This document shows positions 53,304-61,970 of a stretch of 64,000 bases of DNA, piece by piece. The stretch is from Pantoea alfalfae (lineage in GTDB: Bacteria; Pseudomonadota; Gammaproteobacteria; Enterobacterales; Enterobacteriaceae), in assembly GCF_019880205.1 (NCBI RefSeq), contig NZ_CP082292.1:2666001-2730000 (forward strand). The letters are read 5' to 3'. The notes under the pieces were generated by a model. It saw only the letters and a list, made by a program, of their open reading frames with translations. It was not told the origin of the DNA and did no database searches. The stretch's first letter is position 1. Every line of letters starts with the position of its first letter. Made by a program: the position numbers and the translations under genes.

Positions 53304-53561
53304 ACCACCCCACTGATTAAAAGTAACCCCGACAATAACCTGCTGATATCCCTGATGCGTTCTGGTGGAAATAAAAATAAACAGTTCGTTGTGGCAACGA
53401 ATGAAAACAGCCAATGGCTGTGAAAGATATTTGTGATTAGAATAGCGCCGCGATAACGGTTCCATTTGCAGTGTTGATACAACAGCACCTCAACGGCTTG
53501 CTCACGATAGCGAAAAACAGGCCACTCTTCAACAGGTTACACGTAAACAAGAAGTTAAACA

Positions 53562-55250
53562 GTGAATATTAACGTCGCAGGATTGTTAAGCGGAAATGAC
53601 ATTTTGTTATTATTTGTCGTTTTAGCGCTCGGCCTCTGTCTGGGCAAGTTGCGTCTTGGCTCAGTTCAGCTGGGAAATTCGATTGGCGTATTAGTAGTTT
53701 CGCTCTTATTAGGGCAGCAGCACTTCGCGATCAATACCGATGCATTGAGTCTGGGCTTTATGCTGTTTATTTTTTGTGTTGGTGTTGAAGCGGGTCCCAA
53801 CTTTTTTTCTATTTTCTTTCGCGACGGCAAAAACTATTTCATGCTCGCCATCGTCATGGTGGTCAGCGCGCTGTTGCTGGCACTGGGGCTGGGTAAACTC
53901 TTTGGCTGGGATATTGGTCTTACCGCCGGCATGCTGGCCGGGTCGATGACCTCAACCCCTGTGCTGGTCGGGGCGGGTGATACCCTGCGGCAAAGCATCA
54001 GCGATCCAAAGCAGCTTGGATTGATGCAGGATCAGCTGAGCCTCGGTTATGCCGTGACCTATCTGATCGGCCTGGTCAGTCTTATTTTCGGCGCACGCTA
54101 CCTGCCCCGTCTGCAACATCAGGATCTGCCGACCTGTGCGCAGCAGATTGCCCGGGAACGCGGTCTTGATGCGGACAGCCAGCGTAAAGTCTTTCTGCCG
54201 GTGATCCGCGCCTATCGCGTGGGCCCGGAACTGGTGGCGTGGAGCGGCGGCAAAAACCTGCGCGAGCTGGGTATCTATCGTCAGACAGGTTGTTACATTG
54301 AGCGTATCCGCCGCAACGGTATTCTCGCCAGTCCCGATGGGGATGCGGTGCTGCAGCTTGGTGATGATATCTCGCTCGTCGGCTATCCCGATGCACATGC
54401 CCGGCTCGACCCCAGCTTCCGTAACGGCAAAGAGGTGTTTGACCGCGATCTGCTGGATATGCGCATCGTCACCGAAGAGATCGTCGTGAAGAACCATAAC
54501 GCAGTAAACAAACGCCTCAGCAAGTTAAACCTTACCGATCACGGCTGCTTCCTGAACCGCGTAATACGCAGTCAGATTGAGATGCCGATCGACGACAGCA
54601 TCATGCTCAACAAAGGTGATGTGCTGCAGGTCAGCGGCGAGGCGCGACGGGTAAAAAGCGTGGCAGATCGCATCGGCTTTATCGCGATTCACAGTCAGAT
54701 GACCGATCTCCTGGCCTTCTGTGCCTTCTTTATCGTGGGTCTGATGATTGGTCTGATTACGTTCCAGTTCAGCAATTTCAGTTTTGGTATCGGTAACGCG
54801 GCGGGTCTGCTCTTCGCCGGTATCATGCTCGGCTTCCTGCGCGCCAACCATCCGACCTTTGGCTATATTCCGCAAGGCGCGCTTACCATGGTGAAAGAGT
54901 TTGGCCTGATGGTATTTATGGCGGGTGTAGGATTAAGCGCCGGCAGCGGGATTAATCACGGCCTGAGCAGCGACGGTGCGCTGATGCTGTTGTGCGGTCT
55001 GCTGGTGAGCCTGATTCCGGTGATCATCTGCTATCTGTTTGGTGCCTATGTGTTGCGGATGAACCGCGCTCTGCTGTTTGGGGCCATCATGGGCGCGCGA
55101 ACCTGCGCACCGGCTATGGAGATCATCAGCGATACGGCACGCAGTAATATTCCGGCGCTGGGCTATGCCGGAACCTATGCGATCGCTAACGTGTTACTGA
55201 CGCTGGCGGGGACGCTGATTGTGATTATCTGGCCGATACTGCCCCTATAA
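53562..55250 (+). CDS. ybjL: Putative AAE-family transporter YbjL
   Basis: The 562-residue protein (561 in E. coli) belongs to the aspartate:alanine exchanger family. Two blocks of five to six membrane helices flank a cytoplasmic part with two RCK_C/TrkA_C regulatory domains (about residues 200-380). [16 protein letters not shown] and [14 protein letters not shown] are the family hairpin motifs. Substrate not established, though E. coli YbjL has been implicated in acidic amino-acid export. The start is GTG at 53562, with AAGAAG as a weak ribosome-binding site, giving the conserved [11 protein letters not shown]. Confidence 0.94.
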   Translation: MNINVAGLLSGNDILLLFVVLALGLCLGKLRLGSVQLGNSIGVLVVSLLLGQQHFAINTDALSLGFMLFIFCVGVEAGPNFFSIFFRDGKNYFMLAIVMVVSALLLALGLGKLFGWDIGLTAGMLAGSMTSTPVLVGAGDTLRQSISDPKQLGLMQDQLSLGYAVTYLIGLVSLIFGARYLPRLQHQDLPTCAQQIARERGLDADSQRKVFLPVIRAYRVGPELVAWSGGKNLRELGIYRQTGCYIERIRRNGILASPDGDAVLQLGDDISLVGYPDAHARLDPSFRNGKEVFDRDLLDMRIVTEEIVVKNHNAVNKRLSKLNLTDHGCFLNRVIRSQIEMPIDDSIMLNKGDVLQVSGEARRVKSVADRIGFIAIHSQMTDLLAFCAFFIVGLMIGLITFQFSNFSFGIGNAAGLLFAGIMLGFLRANHPTFGYIPQGALTMVKEFGLMVFMAGVGLSAGSGINHGLSSDGALMLLCGLLVSLIPVIICYLFGAYVLRMNRALLFGAIMGARTCAPAMEIISDTARSNIPALGYAGTYAIANVLLTLAGTLIVIIWPILPL

Positions 55251-55269
55251 AATTTTTTTGCTGACGTCC

Positions 55270-55298
55270 AGAACTTTATTGTTAAGCGATAGTCATAA
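55270..55298 (+). promoter_or_regulatory. Sigma-E promoter of rybB
   Basis: AGAACTT (55270-55276; sigma-E -35 consensus GGAACTT) and TCATAA (55293-55298) are separated by 16 bp, with the RybB 5' end six bases downstream. Transcription of rybB by sigma-E is established in E. coli and Salmonella. Confidence 0.75.
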
Positions 55299-55303
55299 TA
55301 AGT

Positions 55304-55370
55304 GCCACTGCTTTTCTTTGAAATCCCCAAATTGTGGAGCCCGCTGGTCTTTTTCCCGGCGGGTTTTTTT
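55304..55370 (+). ncRNA. rybB: Hfq-dependent small RNA RybB
   Basis: The first 16 bases, GCCACTGCTTTTCTTT, are, to my recollection, identical to the 5' seed of E. coli/Salmonella RybB, which pairs with outer-membrane protein mRNAs and represses them under envelope stress. GTGGAGCCC further in also agrees. The RNA ends in an 8-bp GC-rich hairpin (about 55340-55348 with 55355-55363) followed by seven T. The predicted length is about 67 nt, shorter than the ~80 nt of E. coli, because the terminator stem is different and shorter. Position next to ybjL and the sigma-E promoter are conserved. Confidence 0.85.
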
Positions 55371-55652
55371 ATGCCTTTTTTCGTCCCATCCCGCGCTTCC
55401 ATACCGGAATCAACTCTCAAACCGTCATAAAACTTAAACAGTTGTGCAACTCATCATGAGATTAAGAGCCTTTCCATAGACGAACTGGCCGACAAAAAGC
55501 AGGATAGCGCTCTGATAAGTTAGCAAATTGTGCTGCTTGATTGGTTGGGCGCGCTGTCGCTGAACGTTTATTTGCCGCTGTTATCGAGCCTGGGTGACCG
55601 GATGTTACCTGACGCTGATGACCGGCCTGTCTGCTGAGGAATTTATCCCGAA
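55371..55652. other. rybB-ybjG intergenic region
   Basis: These 282 bp contain no recognised gene. The ybjG promoter must lie here, but I could not place it with confidence. Short open frames across it have no recognisable family. Confidence 0.4.
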
Positions 55653-56258
55653 ATGGAAGAGCTGAACCACGCACTGTTTACTGCCATCAATGCCACACCG
55701 GCGTCACCCACCTGGTTGCTGCAACTGGCGACCTTTATTGCCAGAGATCTGATCGCCATTGTGCCGCTGTTAATCGTCGCGATGTGGCTCTGGGGACCGC
55801 GCGATCAGGTTTCTTCGCAGCGGGCGCTGGTACTGAAAACCGGTATGGCGCTGATCTATGCGCTGGCAATCTCCTGGTGTGTGGGTCATCTGCTGCCGCA
55901 TCCCCGCCCTTTCGCCATTGGCTACGGTTATCAGTTCCTGCCTCACGCCGCCGATGACTCCTATCCCAGCGATCACGGCACAACAATATTCACCTTTGCT
56001 CTGGCATTTATTTTCTGGCATCGCCTCTGGTCAGGCGTGGTGCTGATGGTGGCGGGTTGCGCCATCGCCTGGTCGCGGGTCTACCTGGGCGTTCACTGGC
56101 CAATGGATATGCTGGGTGGATTCCTGGTGGGTCTGCTGAGTTGTCTGGCGTCACATCTGGCGTGGCAGTTCTACGGCGAGCGGATGCTGGCGGTGATCAA
56201 CCCACTCTATCGGGCGCTGTTTGCCGTGCCGATTCGTAAGGGCTGGACGCAGAATTAA
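55653..56258 (+). CDS. ybjG: Undecaprenyl-diphosphatase YbjG (PAP2 family)
   Basis: YbjG removes a phosphate from undecaprenyl diphosphate on the periplasmic side to recycle the lipid carrier for peptidoglycan and other polymers. The 201-residue protein has about five helices and the PAP2 phosphatase motifs: RPF (HPRPF near 85), PSDHGT and SRVYLGVHWPMD with the catalytic histidines. The C-terminus PIRKGW matches E. coli YbjG (198 residues). Probably terminated by the hairpin at 56361-56379. Confidence 0.95.
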   Translation: MEELNHALFTAINATPASPTWLLQLATFIARDLIAIVPLLIVAMWLWGPRDQVSSQRALVLKTGMALIYALAISWCVGHLLPHPRPFAIGYGYQFLPHAADDSYPSDHGTTIFTFALAFIFWHRLWSGVVLMVAGCAIAWSRVYLGVHWPMDMLGGFLVGLLSCLASHLAWQFYGERMLAVINPLYRALFAVPIRKGWTQN

Positions 56259-56319
56259 AATAAGTGGCTGCTCATATGCCTGAATCAGGATCTCACAGCA
56301 ACGTATAAAATTAACGCGA

Positions 56320-56497
56320 AGGGAACACGGTCAGAAGAGGAAGCGTCCCGCGGCATGGATAAAAACGCCAGGCGTTTTTGAACAACGCAACGCGCTGGCC
56401 CGGCTACGGGCGCACCTCAGGGATGAGGTGCGTAATTGCGCGAGTCGGGTATGTCAGGGACTGACCTTAGCGTCTTTCCGATCTGACCGTGTTCCCT
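56320..56497. repeat. 178-bp inverted-repeat element with internal hairpins
   Basis: The ends are a perfect 16-bp inverted repeat (56320-56335 with 56482-56497), and pairing continues imperfectly inwards. Inside are at least three hairpins: AAAAACGCC/GGCGTTTTT at 56361-56379, GCCCG/CGGGC at 56398-56411 and GCACCTCA/TGAGGTGC at 56412-56431. It may be a palindromic intergenic repeat, a miniature non-autonomous element or a structured RNA. No target-site duplication is evident. The first hairpin could also serve as the ybjG terminator. Confidence 0.7.
56361..56380 (+). terminator. Possible ybjG terminator hairpin
   Basis: A very tight palindrome with a one-base centre, AAAAACGCC-A-GGCGTTTTT, ends in five T, about 100 bp after the ybjG stop. 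It lies inside the larger repeat element. Confidence 0.5.
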
Positions 56498-56571
56498 GAG
56501 CAGGCGCGATATGACCGCTATTTGAGAAGCATGAATCAACAACTCAGGGACACATCAGCGTCCCTGCTTAC

Positions 56572-57774
56572 TTATGAAAACCACTTCCCGAACCAGCCGT
56601 TGAACTTCATCATCACAAAATCAATCATCCGGCTGAAGAAGCCGCCTTCCGGCACATCCTGCATCACCACCAGCGGCCGCTGCTCAATCGTCTTACCGTC
56701 TAACTGAAAGTCGATGGTGCCGACCACCTGATTCTTCTTCAGCGGGGCTTCGAGTTGTGGCGTAGTGAGTCTGAAACTCGCCTTCAGGTTCTTCATCTGC
56801 CCTTTCGGGATGGTCAGCGCGGCATCTTTCGCCACGCCCAGATTCACCTGGCTCTTATCACCAAACCAGACCCTCTGCTGCGCAAACGGCGCATCCGCTT
56901 TAATCGGCGTTACCGTTTCAAAGAAACGGAAGCCCCATGTCAGCAGCTTTTCACTTTCGCGGAAACGAATCGCGTCGCTGGCGGTGCCGAGCACCACCGA
57001 GATCAGGCGCATATCGCCCTCGGTCGCGGAAGCCACCAGGTTATTACCCGCGCCGGAGGTGTGACCGGTTTTGACGCCATCCACCTTAAGGTTGGTGCTC
57101 CACAACAGGCGGTTACGGTTAATCTGGCGAATATTGTTGAAGGTAAACTCTTTCTCTTTATTCAGTGCGTACTCTTCGGGCACATCGCGGATCAGCGCCT
57201 GGGCAATCAGCGCCATATCTCGGGCCGTGCTGTACTGGCCTTCTGCATCCAGACCATGCACCGTCATAAAGTGGGTATTTTGCAGTCCCAGCGCCTTCAC
57301 ATAGTTGTTCATCAGGCCGATAAAGGAATCCTGACTGCCCGCCACATAATCTGCCAGCGCAATACAGGCGTCATTGCCGGACTGGATCACAATCCCTTTG
57401 TTCAGCTCATGCACCGGAATGCGATCGCCCGGCTTGAGGAACATCAGCGAAGAGCCACGCAGCTTAGGATTACCGGTCGCCCAGGCATCCTGTCCCACCG
57501 TGACCAGGTCATCCGGTTTGATTTTGTCCGCTTTAATCGCCTGACCGACTACGTAGCTGGTCATCATCTTGGTCAGACTGGCAGGATCGAGACGCTGATC
57601 GGCGCTGGATTCGGTTAACACTTTACCGCTGGCGTAGTCGATCAGAATCCACGCTTTAGCATCAATGCCGGGCGCAGCGGGAGCCTGCTCAGCAAAAGCG
57701 CTAAGGGGGGCGATAATCAGTAATGAAGTGGCAACGAGGTGCCGCAGGCGAGATGTGAAGCAAGAGTTTGTCAT
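56572..57774 (-). CDS. dacC: D-alanyl-D-alanine carboxypeptidase DacC (PBP6-type)
   Basis: DacC trims terminal D-Ala from peptidoglycan pentapeptides in the periplasm. The 400 residues from the ATG at 57774 equal E. coli PBP6. The signal peptide ends SAFA; the catalytic SLTK is at S66-K69, SGN in QSGNDAC and KTG in KTGHTSGAG. The C-terminal beta domain and amphipathic anchor ([13 protein letters not shown]) are present. A TTG at 57834 would extend it by 20 unconserved residues. The paralogue dacA is closely related, but the position beside ybjG supports dacC. Confidence 0.93.
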   Translation of the reverse strand: MTNSCFTSRLRHLVATSLLIIAPLSAFAEQAPAAPGIDAKAWILIDYASGKVLTESSADQRLDPASLTKMMTSYVVGQAIKADKIKPDDLVTVGQDAWATGNPKLRGSSLMFLKPGDRIPVHELNKGIVIQSGNDACIALADYVAGSQDSFIGLMNNYVKALGLQNTHFMTVHGLDAEGQYSTARDMALIAQALIRDVPEEYALNKEKEFTFNNIRQINRNRLLWSTNLKVDGVKTGHTSGAGNNLVASATEGDMRLISVVLGTASDAIRFRESEKLLTWGFRFFETVTPIKADAPFAQQRVWFGDKSQVNLGVAKDAALTIPKGQMKNLKASFRLTTPQLEAPLKKNQVVGTIDFQLDGKTIEQRPLVVMQDVPEGGFFSRMIDFVMMKFNGWFGKWFS

Positions 57775-58046
57775 GGGCTTGGCCGGATTGTCCTTGTTAA
57801 ATCGAAATTCCAGGGGCAGAAAATTCTCACTCAAACGCTAACCGTTGACGGCAGTGAAAAAAACCGCCGAATCGTAAAGTTTTTTAGAGTTTAGTAGAGT
57901 AACCCTGGCATAAGGGCCGCGCGCGTGTCGCTTTTCCCCACGTCTGTCACTTTCAAAACTGCGTGAAATTCCGATTTTTCGCAGAAGCGTTAAGCCCGTC
58001 ACAATTATCGGCTAACCTGAAAGCCAGTCAGCCGAGGAGACCACCC

Positions 58047-58703
58047 ATGGACTTAGCCCTTTTTGATCTTGATGAAACACTGATTTGTGAAGACAGCACC
58101 AGCCTGTGGCTGCGCTGGCTGGTATCACAGGGATTTGCCCCCAGCGAACTGATTGATCAGGAACAGGCATTAATGAATCAGTATTATGCCGGTACGCTGT
58201 CGATTGAAGAGTATATGAATAAAACACTCTCCCCTCTGGCAGGCATGGCGACACTGACCGTTGAAGGCTGGGTGCGCCGCTTCATTCACCGTGACATCAT
58301 GCCACGCGTTTATCCTGCAGCACGCGAGCGCATTGAGTGGCACCGGGCACGCGGCGACAGAGTGATGATCATCTCCGCCAGTGGCGAACATCTGGTGGTG
58401 CCGATTGCTGAGAAGCTGGGTGCCTGCGGCGCGCTGGCGATTGGCGTTGAGATCGTGGATGAGCGCTACAGCGGCAACACCTACGGTACCATGACCTACA
58501 AAGAGGGCAAAGTGACCCGCCTGGGTGACTGGAAAGCGCTGCAGCAGCAGGAGAACTTTAACCGTACCTGGGCCTACAGCGATTCCATGAACGACCTGCC
58601 ACTGCTGAAGCAGGCCGATCATGCCCACGTTATCAATCCGGATGAACAGCTGCACCAGGAAGCGCTAAACCGCGGCTGGCAGGTTTATCACTGGGCGCGA
58701 TAA
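58047..58703 (+). CDS. HAD-superfamily subfamily IB hydrolase
   Basis: The 218-residue protein is a HAD phosphatase of the phosphoserine-phosphatase-like IB class. Motif I is FDLDET (nucleophile D7, general acid D9), motif II is IISASGEH, the lysine of motif III lies in KEGKVTRLG, and motif IV is YSDSMNDLPLL. An all-alpha cap is inserted after motif I. The substrate cannot be deduced. The ATG at 58047 has GAGGAG eight bases upstream; the frame is open to 57963 without support. The gene lies alone, convergent with yliI. Confidence 0.88.
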   Translation: MDLALFDLDETLICEDSTSLWLRWLVSQGFAPSELIDQEQALMNQYYAGTLSIEEYMNKTLSPLAGMATLTVEGWVRRFIHRDIMPRVYPAARERIEWHRARGDRVMIISASGEHLVVPIAEKLGACGALAIGVEIVDERYSGNTYGTMTYKEGKVTRLGDWKALQQQENFNRTWAYSDSMNDLPLLKQADHAHVINPDEQLHQEALNRGWQVYHWAR

Positions 58704-58715
58704 TCCAGAGCCTGT

Positions 58716-58841
58716 CCTGGCAGACATCGTTGTTTCAGTCAGTCGGGACACGAACTACGCGCAACAACCAGCACGTACGGATTACGTGCTGGTTGTGAGC
58801 ACTGCTCTGGTCCAGACTGACAAATAAAATCGTCTGCCAGG
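58716..58841. repeat. 126-bp palindromic element between convergent genes
   Basis: The outer arms CCTGGCAGAC (58716-58725) and GTCTGCCAGG (58832-58841) pair perfectly, an inner segment around 58733-58746 pairs imperfectly with 58811-58821 (CAGTC with GACTG), and the centre is a perfect 14-bp stem (58764-58777 with 58783-58796) with loop CGGAT. It fills nearly the whole gap between the HAD hydrolase gene and yliI. It may terminate both genes or be an intergenic palindromic repeat. Confidence 0.7.
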
Positions 58842-58849
58842 TCTTGCTC

Positions 58850-59986
58850 TTAGCCGCGGGACGCGCCAGCGTCCTGCGCTAATCCCACTTTCAGCAGCTT
58901 ACCATTGGCCTCATCGGTCAGCACATAGAGCCAGCCATCCGGTCCCTGCCGCACATCACGGATTCGCGCCATCTGATCGCCCAGCAGGCGCTGCTCTTCC
59001 ACCACTTTTTCGCCGTTGAGACTCAGACGGATCAGGTTTTTCTCTTTCAGTGCCCCGATAAACACCGAATTCTTCCACTGCGGAAAACGGGCGCTATTAT
59101 AAAATGCCATGCCACTGATGGCCGGCGAATCCTTCCAGTGATAAAGCGGCTGTTCGGTGCCTGCAGCATGGGTGCCCTTTGATTCCGGCACTTTATCGCC
59201 GTTGTAGTCAATGCCGTACGTCGCCAGCGGCCAGCCGTAGTTTTTGCCACGGCTCATGATATTCACTTCATCGCCACCGCGCGGGCCATGTTCATTTTCC
59301 CATATCGTGCCGGTCCAGGGATTAAGCGCCAGTCCCTGCGGATTACGCAGACCATAGGCCCAGATCTCTGGCCGCGCGCCGGGCTTTTTCACAAACGGAT
59401 TATCGTCCGGCACGCTGCCATCGGCGTTGAGCCGCAGCAACTTGCCCTGCAGCTTATCGAGATCCTGGGCTGCGCTGCTGACAAAATTATCGCCGAACGC
59501 GATCCAGAGGTATCCCTGGGTATCAAACGCCAGCCGGGTGCCGATATTGTTGCCGCTGGAGAGCATCGGCGTCTGCCGGACTACCTCGCGGAAATCGCTG
59601 AGTTGCCGGTTATCCGGACTCAGCGTCCCGACACCCACGACGGCACCCGCTTTGCCGCTGCTGTTCGCCTCAGTGTAGCTGAGCCAGACGCGACGGCTGG
59701 TCGCAAAATCGGGTGCCAGCACCACGTCCAGCAGACCACTCTGCCGTTCTGCCCAGACCTTTGGTACACCCTGGATCGGCTGCGACAGGCCACTCTGCGG
59801 ACTCCAGCTGCGCAGCGCTCCGCTACGCTCAGTAATCAGCAGCGTTTTGTTGTCGGGCAGGAAGGCAACAGACCATGGATGTTGTAACTTATCCTGCAGT
59901 ACCTCGACCTTTACGTCGGCGGCAAACAGTGGTGAGGCGCAAAGCAGCGCGCCGCCGAGCACAAGAGCAGTCGAAAAACGGGACAT
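58850..59986 (-). CDS. yliI: PQQ-dependent soluble aldose sugar dehydrogenase YliI
   Basis: YliI is a periplasmic beta-propeller enzyme that oxidises aldose sugars with PQQ and calcium. It has 378 residues from the ATG at 59986 (AGGAGA upstream). The signal peptide ends FAADV; the propeller includes HPWSVAFLPD, SGNNIGTRLAFD, ENEHGPRGGDEVN and WAYGLRNPQGL, typical of the GDH-B/Asd family. Whether this organism makes PQQ cannot be told from the window; many Pantoea do, E. coli does not. Confidence 0.93.
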   Translation of the reverse strand: MSRFSTALVLGGALLCASPLFAADVKVEVLQDKLQHPWSVAFLPDNKTLLITERSGALRSWSPQSGLSQPIQGVPKVWAERQSGLLDVVLAPDFATSRRVWLSYTEANSSGKAGAVVGVGTLSPDNRQLSDFREVVRQTPMLSSGNNIGTRLAFDTQGYLWIAFGDNFVSSAAQDLDKLQGKLLRLNADGSVPDDNPFVKKPGARPEIWAYGLRNPQGLALNPWTGTIWENEHGPRGGDEVNIMSRGKNYGWPLATYGIDYNGDKVPESKGTHAAGTEQPLYHWKDSPAISGMAFYNSARFPQWKNSVFIGALKEKNLIRLSLNGEKVVEEQRLLGDQMARIRDVRQGPDGWLYVLTDEANGKLLKVGLAQDAGASRG

Positions 59987-60098
59987 AAGGTTCTCCTGAC
60001 GGGATAGCGTGCCCTTAAGCGTAGTCATCCGCTGCGTGGTGAACCTGAGGATTTACAAAAGATTAAACAGGGCGACAAGGATGTGCCGCCCCGAAAGG

Positions 60099-60758
60099 TT
60101 ATGGCGCGTTGAAACTGACCGTGTCATGAACCAGCGTATCAATACCCGGCTTCAGATCATCAAAGGTGACTGGCGTCGTGCTGTTACTGACCGTTTTGCC
60201 AACGGCTTTTCGCACGATCCAGATCAACGGTTTGCCGGTCACGGCATCGCTGGCTTCAATCTCCAGGAACAGTTCACTGTTCGGAAATCGGTGGACGGAT
60301 GCCGCCATGGTGCTGGCGACGACTGCCGCGATCGGCACGACTTCGTAAAACTGTACGCTCTCGTTCTCTGCCGAGACGGCGGTGATCGCGGCACGCACTT
60401 TAAGAGTATGTGGCGAAGCCTGATTAACCAGCGGCAGACGGGTGGCAATCGCCCCTTTCAACTGAATATCGGTGTAACTGCGTATCTGATCCAGCGTCTG
60501 CTGACTGACACGAGCCGTAGGCCGGGCAGCCGGATAGAACACGACCGGTGTATAGAGCACATCCTGATACTGGCTGCTCTTATAGTCGGGAGAAATCCAG
60601 CGCAGAGTCGGTTCCCCGCTGGCTGACTCAGAGGGCTTCAGCTGGCTGTAATCCGCTAAGAAACCCGAATAGTGCTGCTTGTCTGCACCATGAGAAGTAC
60701 ATCCACTGAGCAACAGTGCGGAGACTGCCAGCAGAGCAGCAATGGACGGTATACGCAT
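60099..60758 (-). CDS. DUF3313 domain lipoprotein
   Basis: The 219-residue protein starts at the ATG 60758 (a TTG six bases upstream is less likely). The lipobox LLLSGC gives lipidation at C20. The rest matches the general DUF3313 pattern: HYSGFLADYSQLKP near the mature N-terminus, then alternating strands with a late LEIEASDAVTGKPLIW. Function unknown; the family is found as outer-membrane lipoproteins in Gammaproteobacteria. The gene stands alone between yliI and the carbonic anhydrase. The family name is from memory. Confidence 0.75.
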   Translation of the reverse strand: MRIPSIAALLAVSALLLSGCTSHGADKQHYSGFLADYSQLKPSESASGEPTLRWISPDYKSSQYQDVLYTPVVFYPAARPTARVSQQTLDQIRSYTDIQLKGAIATRLPLVNQASPHTLKVRAAITAVSAENESVQFYEVVPIAAVVASTMAASVHRFPNSELFLEIEASDAVTGKPLIWIVRKAVGKTVSNSTTPVTFDDLKPGIDTLVHDTVSFNAP

Positions 60759-60868
60759 GATCAACTCGCTTGTGTCAGGAAGGTTTAAGCAAGCATAGAT
60801 AAATCACGGGGAAAAGGCTGAAAATAAGCGGTGTTTTAAGGGGTTATCTGTGCGGAAGGTAGGAATAT

Positions 60869-60891
60869 ACCCGCTGCATAACGCAGCGGGT
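60869..60891 (-). terminator. Hairpin after the carbonic anhydrase gene
   Basis: A perfect 9-bp stem (60869-60877 with 60883-60891, loop ATAAC) lies 8 bp after the stop. No T run follows on the minus strand, so it is a weak terminator or mRNA end. Confidence 0.6.
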
Positions 60892-60899
60892 GAAAGCCA

Positions 60900-61535
60900 T
60901 TACTCGAAGCAGGTATCAGGATTATCTGACAGGGTGATGAACTGCTTACCGCCCTGGGTCAGCGCCATGATGGTGCCGCTTTCGATATCGTAAACCCAGC
61001 CATGCAGACGCAGCTTACCGTTACGCAGGGCAACGGAGACCGACGGATGAGTCTTCATGTTGTTCAGCTGAGCGATAACGTTCTCTTTGACCATCTCGTT
61101 CAGTTTCTTCTCTGGTGAGTCATACTCACGCTGCTCGACGACCGCCTTTGCTGCATCGGCATAGCGCAGCCAGTGCTCAACTGCAGGCATGGTATCCATG
61201 CAGGCACAGGAAGCGATGGCGTTCATGGCACCGCAGTTGGAGTGACCGCAGATGATGATGTCTGAGACGCCCAGCGCGACCACAGCATATTCGATCGTAG
61301 CGGAGACACCGCCCGGCTCCGGGCCAAATGAGGGAACGATGTTGCCCGCATTGCGGATAACGAACAGCTCTCCTGGCTCCTGCTGCGTCACCAGTTCAGG
61401 CACCAGACGGCTGTCTGAACAGGAGATAAACAGCGCTTTCGGATTTTGATTTGACGCCAGGCTTTTGAAAAGATCCTTCCTTTCAGGAAACACATTCTGC
61501 TGGAAATTCAGAAATCCGTTGATGATCTCTTTCAT
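60900..61535 (-). CDS. Beta-class carbonic anhydrase, CynT-type
   Basis: The 211-residue zinc enzyme interconverts CO2 and bicarbonate. Zinc ligands are C39 and D41 (SCSDSR), H98 and C101 (GHSNCGA). [32 protein letters not shown] and [10 protein letters not shown] make it closer to E. coli CynT than to Can. No cyanase (cynS) or cynX is adjacent, so it probably serves bicarbonate supply rather than cyanate breakdown. It is a single-gene unit with a long upstream gap. Confidence 0.93.
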   Translation of the reverse strand: MKEIINGFLNFQQNVFPERKDLFKSLASNQNPKALFISCSDSRLVPELVTQQEPGELFVIRNAGNIVPSFGPEPGGVSATIEYAVVALGVSDIIICGHSNCGAMNAIASCACMDTMPAVEHWLRYADAAKAVVEQREYDSPEKKLNEMVKENVIAQLNNMKTHPSVSVALRNGKLRLHGWVYDIESGTIMALTQGGKQFITLSDNPDTCFE

Positions 61536-61970
61536 TATTTAGCTCTCACATTATCCATTTCATTACCTGAGGGGCATAGCCCCCTCAGTGGGGTTTGCTG
61601 GTTTATTATTAATGAAAACAAGTGAATATCAACCCGCGTTTTTCAGACAACCCTGAAGCGCTGGCATCGTCAGCGTTTCGCTTATTCACCATCCAGCGTT
61701 CCTGGAGCCGATTTCTTTTTACAGCACGGGAAGTTACTGGAAAAGGCAGAGGGCGATCCACCCACTTTTTTTGTCTGCGTCCTGAACCGGCTTTTACGCG
61801 TTTTTTCACTACTTTACGTCGCAGTTTGACCGAAACCAAAGATTTCTGTTTTGCATCTGGCCTTTCAGGGCAGGAAAAGGGGAGCAGGATAACGCCCGGA
61901 GAATGAGCCGGGCGGGTTCAGGCAATGATGTCAGCCACGGTGGAGGTGGCCGGGGGAGGAGATTTAGCGC
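61536..61970. other. Long gap upstream of the carbonic anhydrase
   Basis: This 435-bp gap holds a hairpin TGAGGGG/CCCCTCA (61568-61574 with 61581-61587) just upstream of the carbonic anhydrase start, likely in its leader, and a second 7-bp GC-rich stem CGCCCGG/CCGGGCG (61893-61899 with 61908-61914), which may terminate the DUF4385 gene. Open frames on both strands (61622-61906 plus, 61609-61839 minus) have no recognisable family and unusual Arg/Phe content; I do not call them. Confidence 0.5.

Larger units (their letters stand above)
56259..56571. other. Convergent gap ybjG / dacC
   Basis: This 313-bp gap contains a long structured element (56320-56497) and a further hairpin near dacC (56545-56551 with 56560-56566). 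No coding region is supported. The sequence AGGGA/TCCCT recurs several times as parts of different inverted repeats. Confidence 0.6.

Noticed and set aside
61622..61906. A 94-codon plus-strand frame in the gap upstream of the carbonic anhydrase gene
   Set aside because: No ribosome-binding site, odd composition rich in Phe, Arg and Ser, and no recognisable family; a 76-codon frame on the opposite strand is equally unconvincing.
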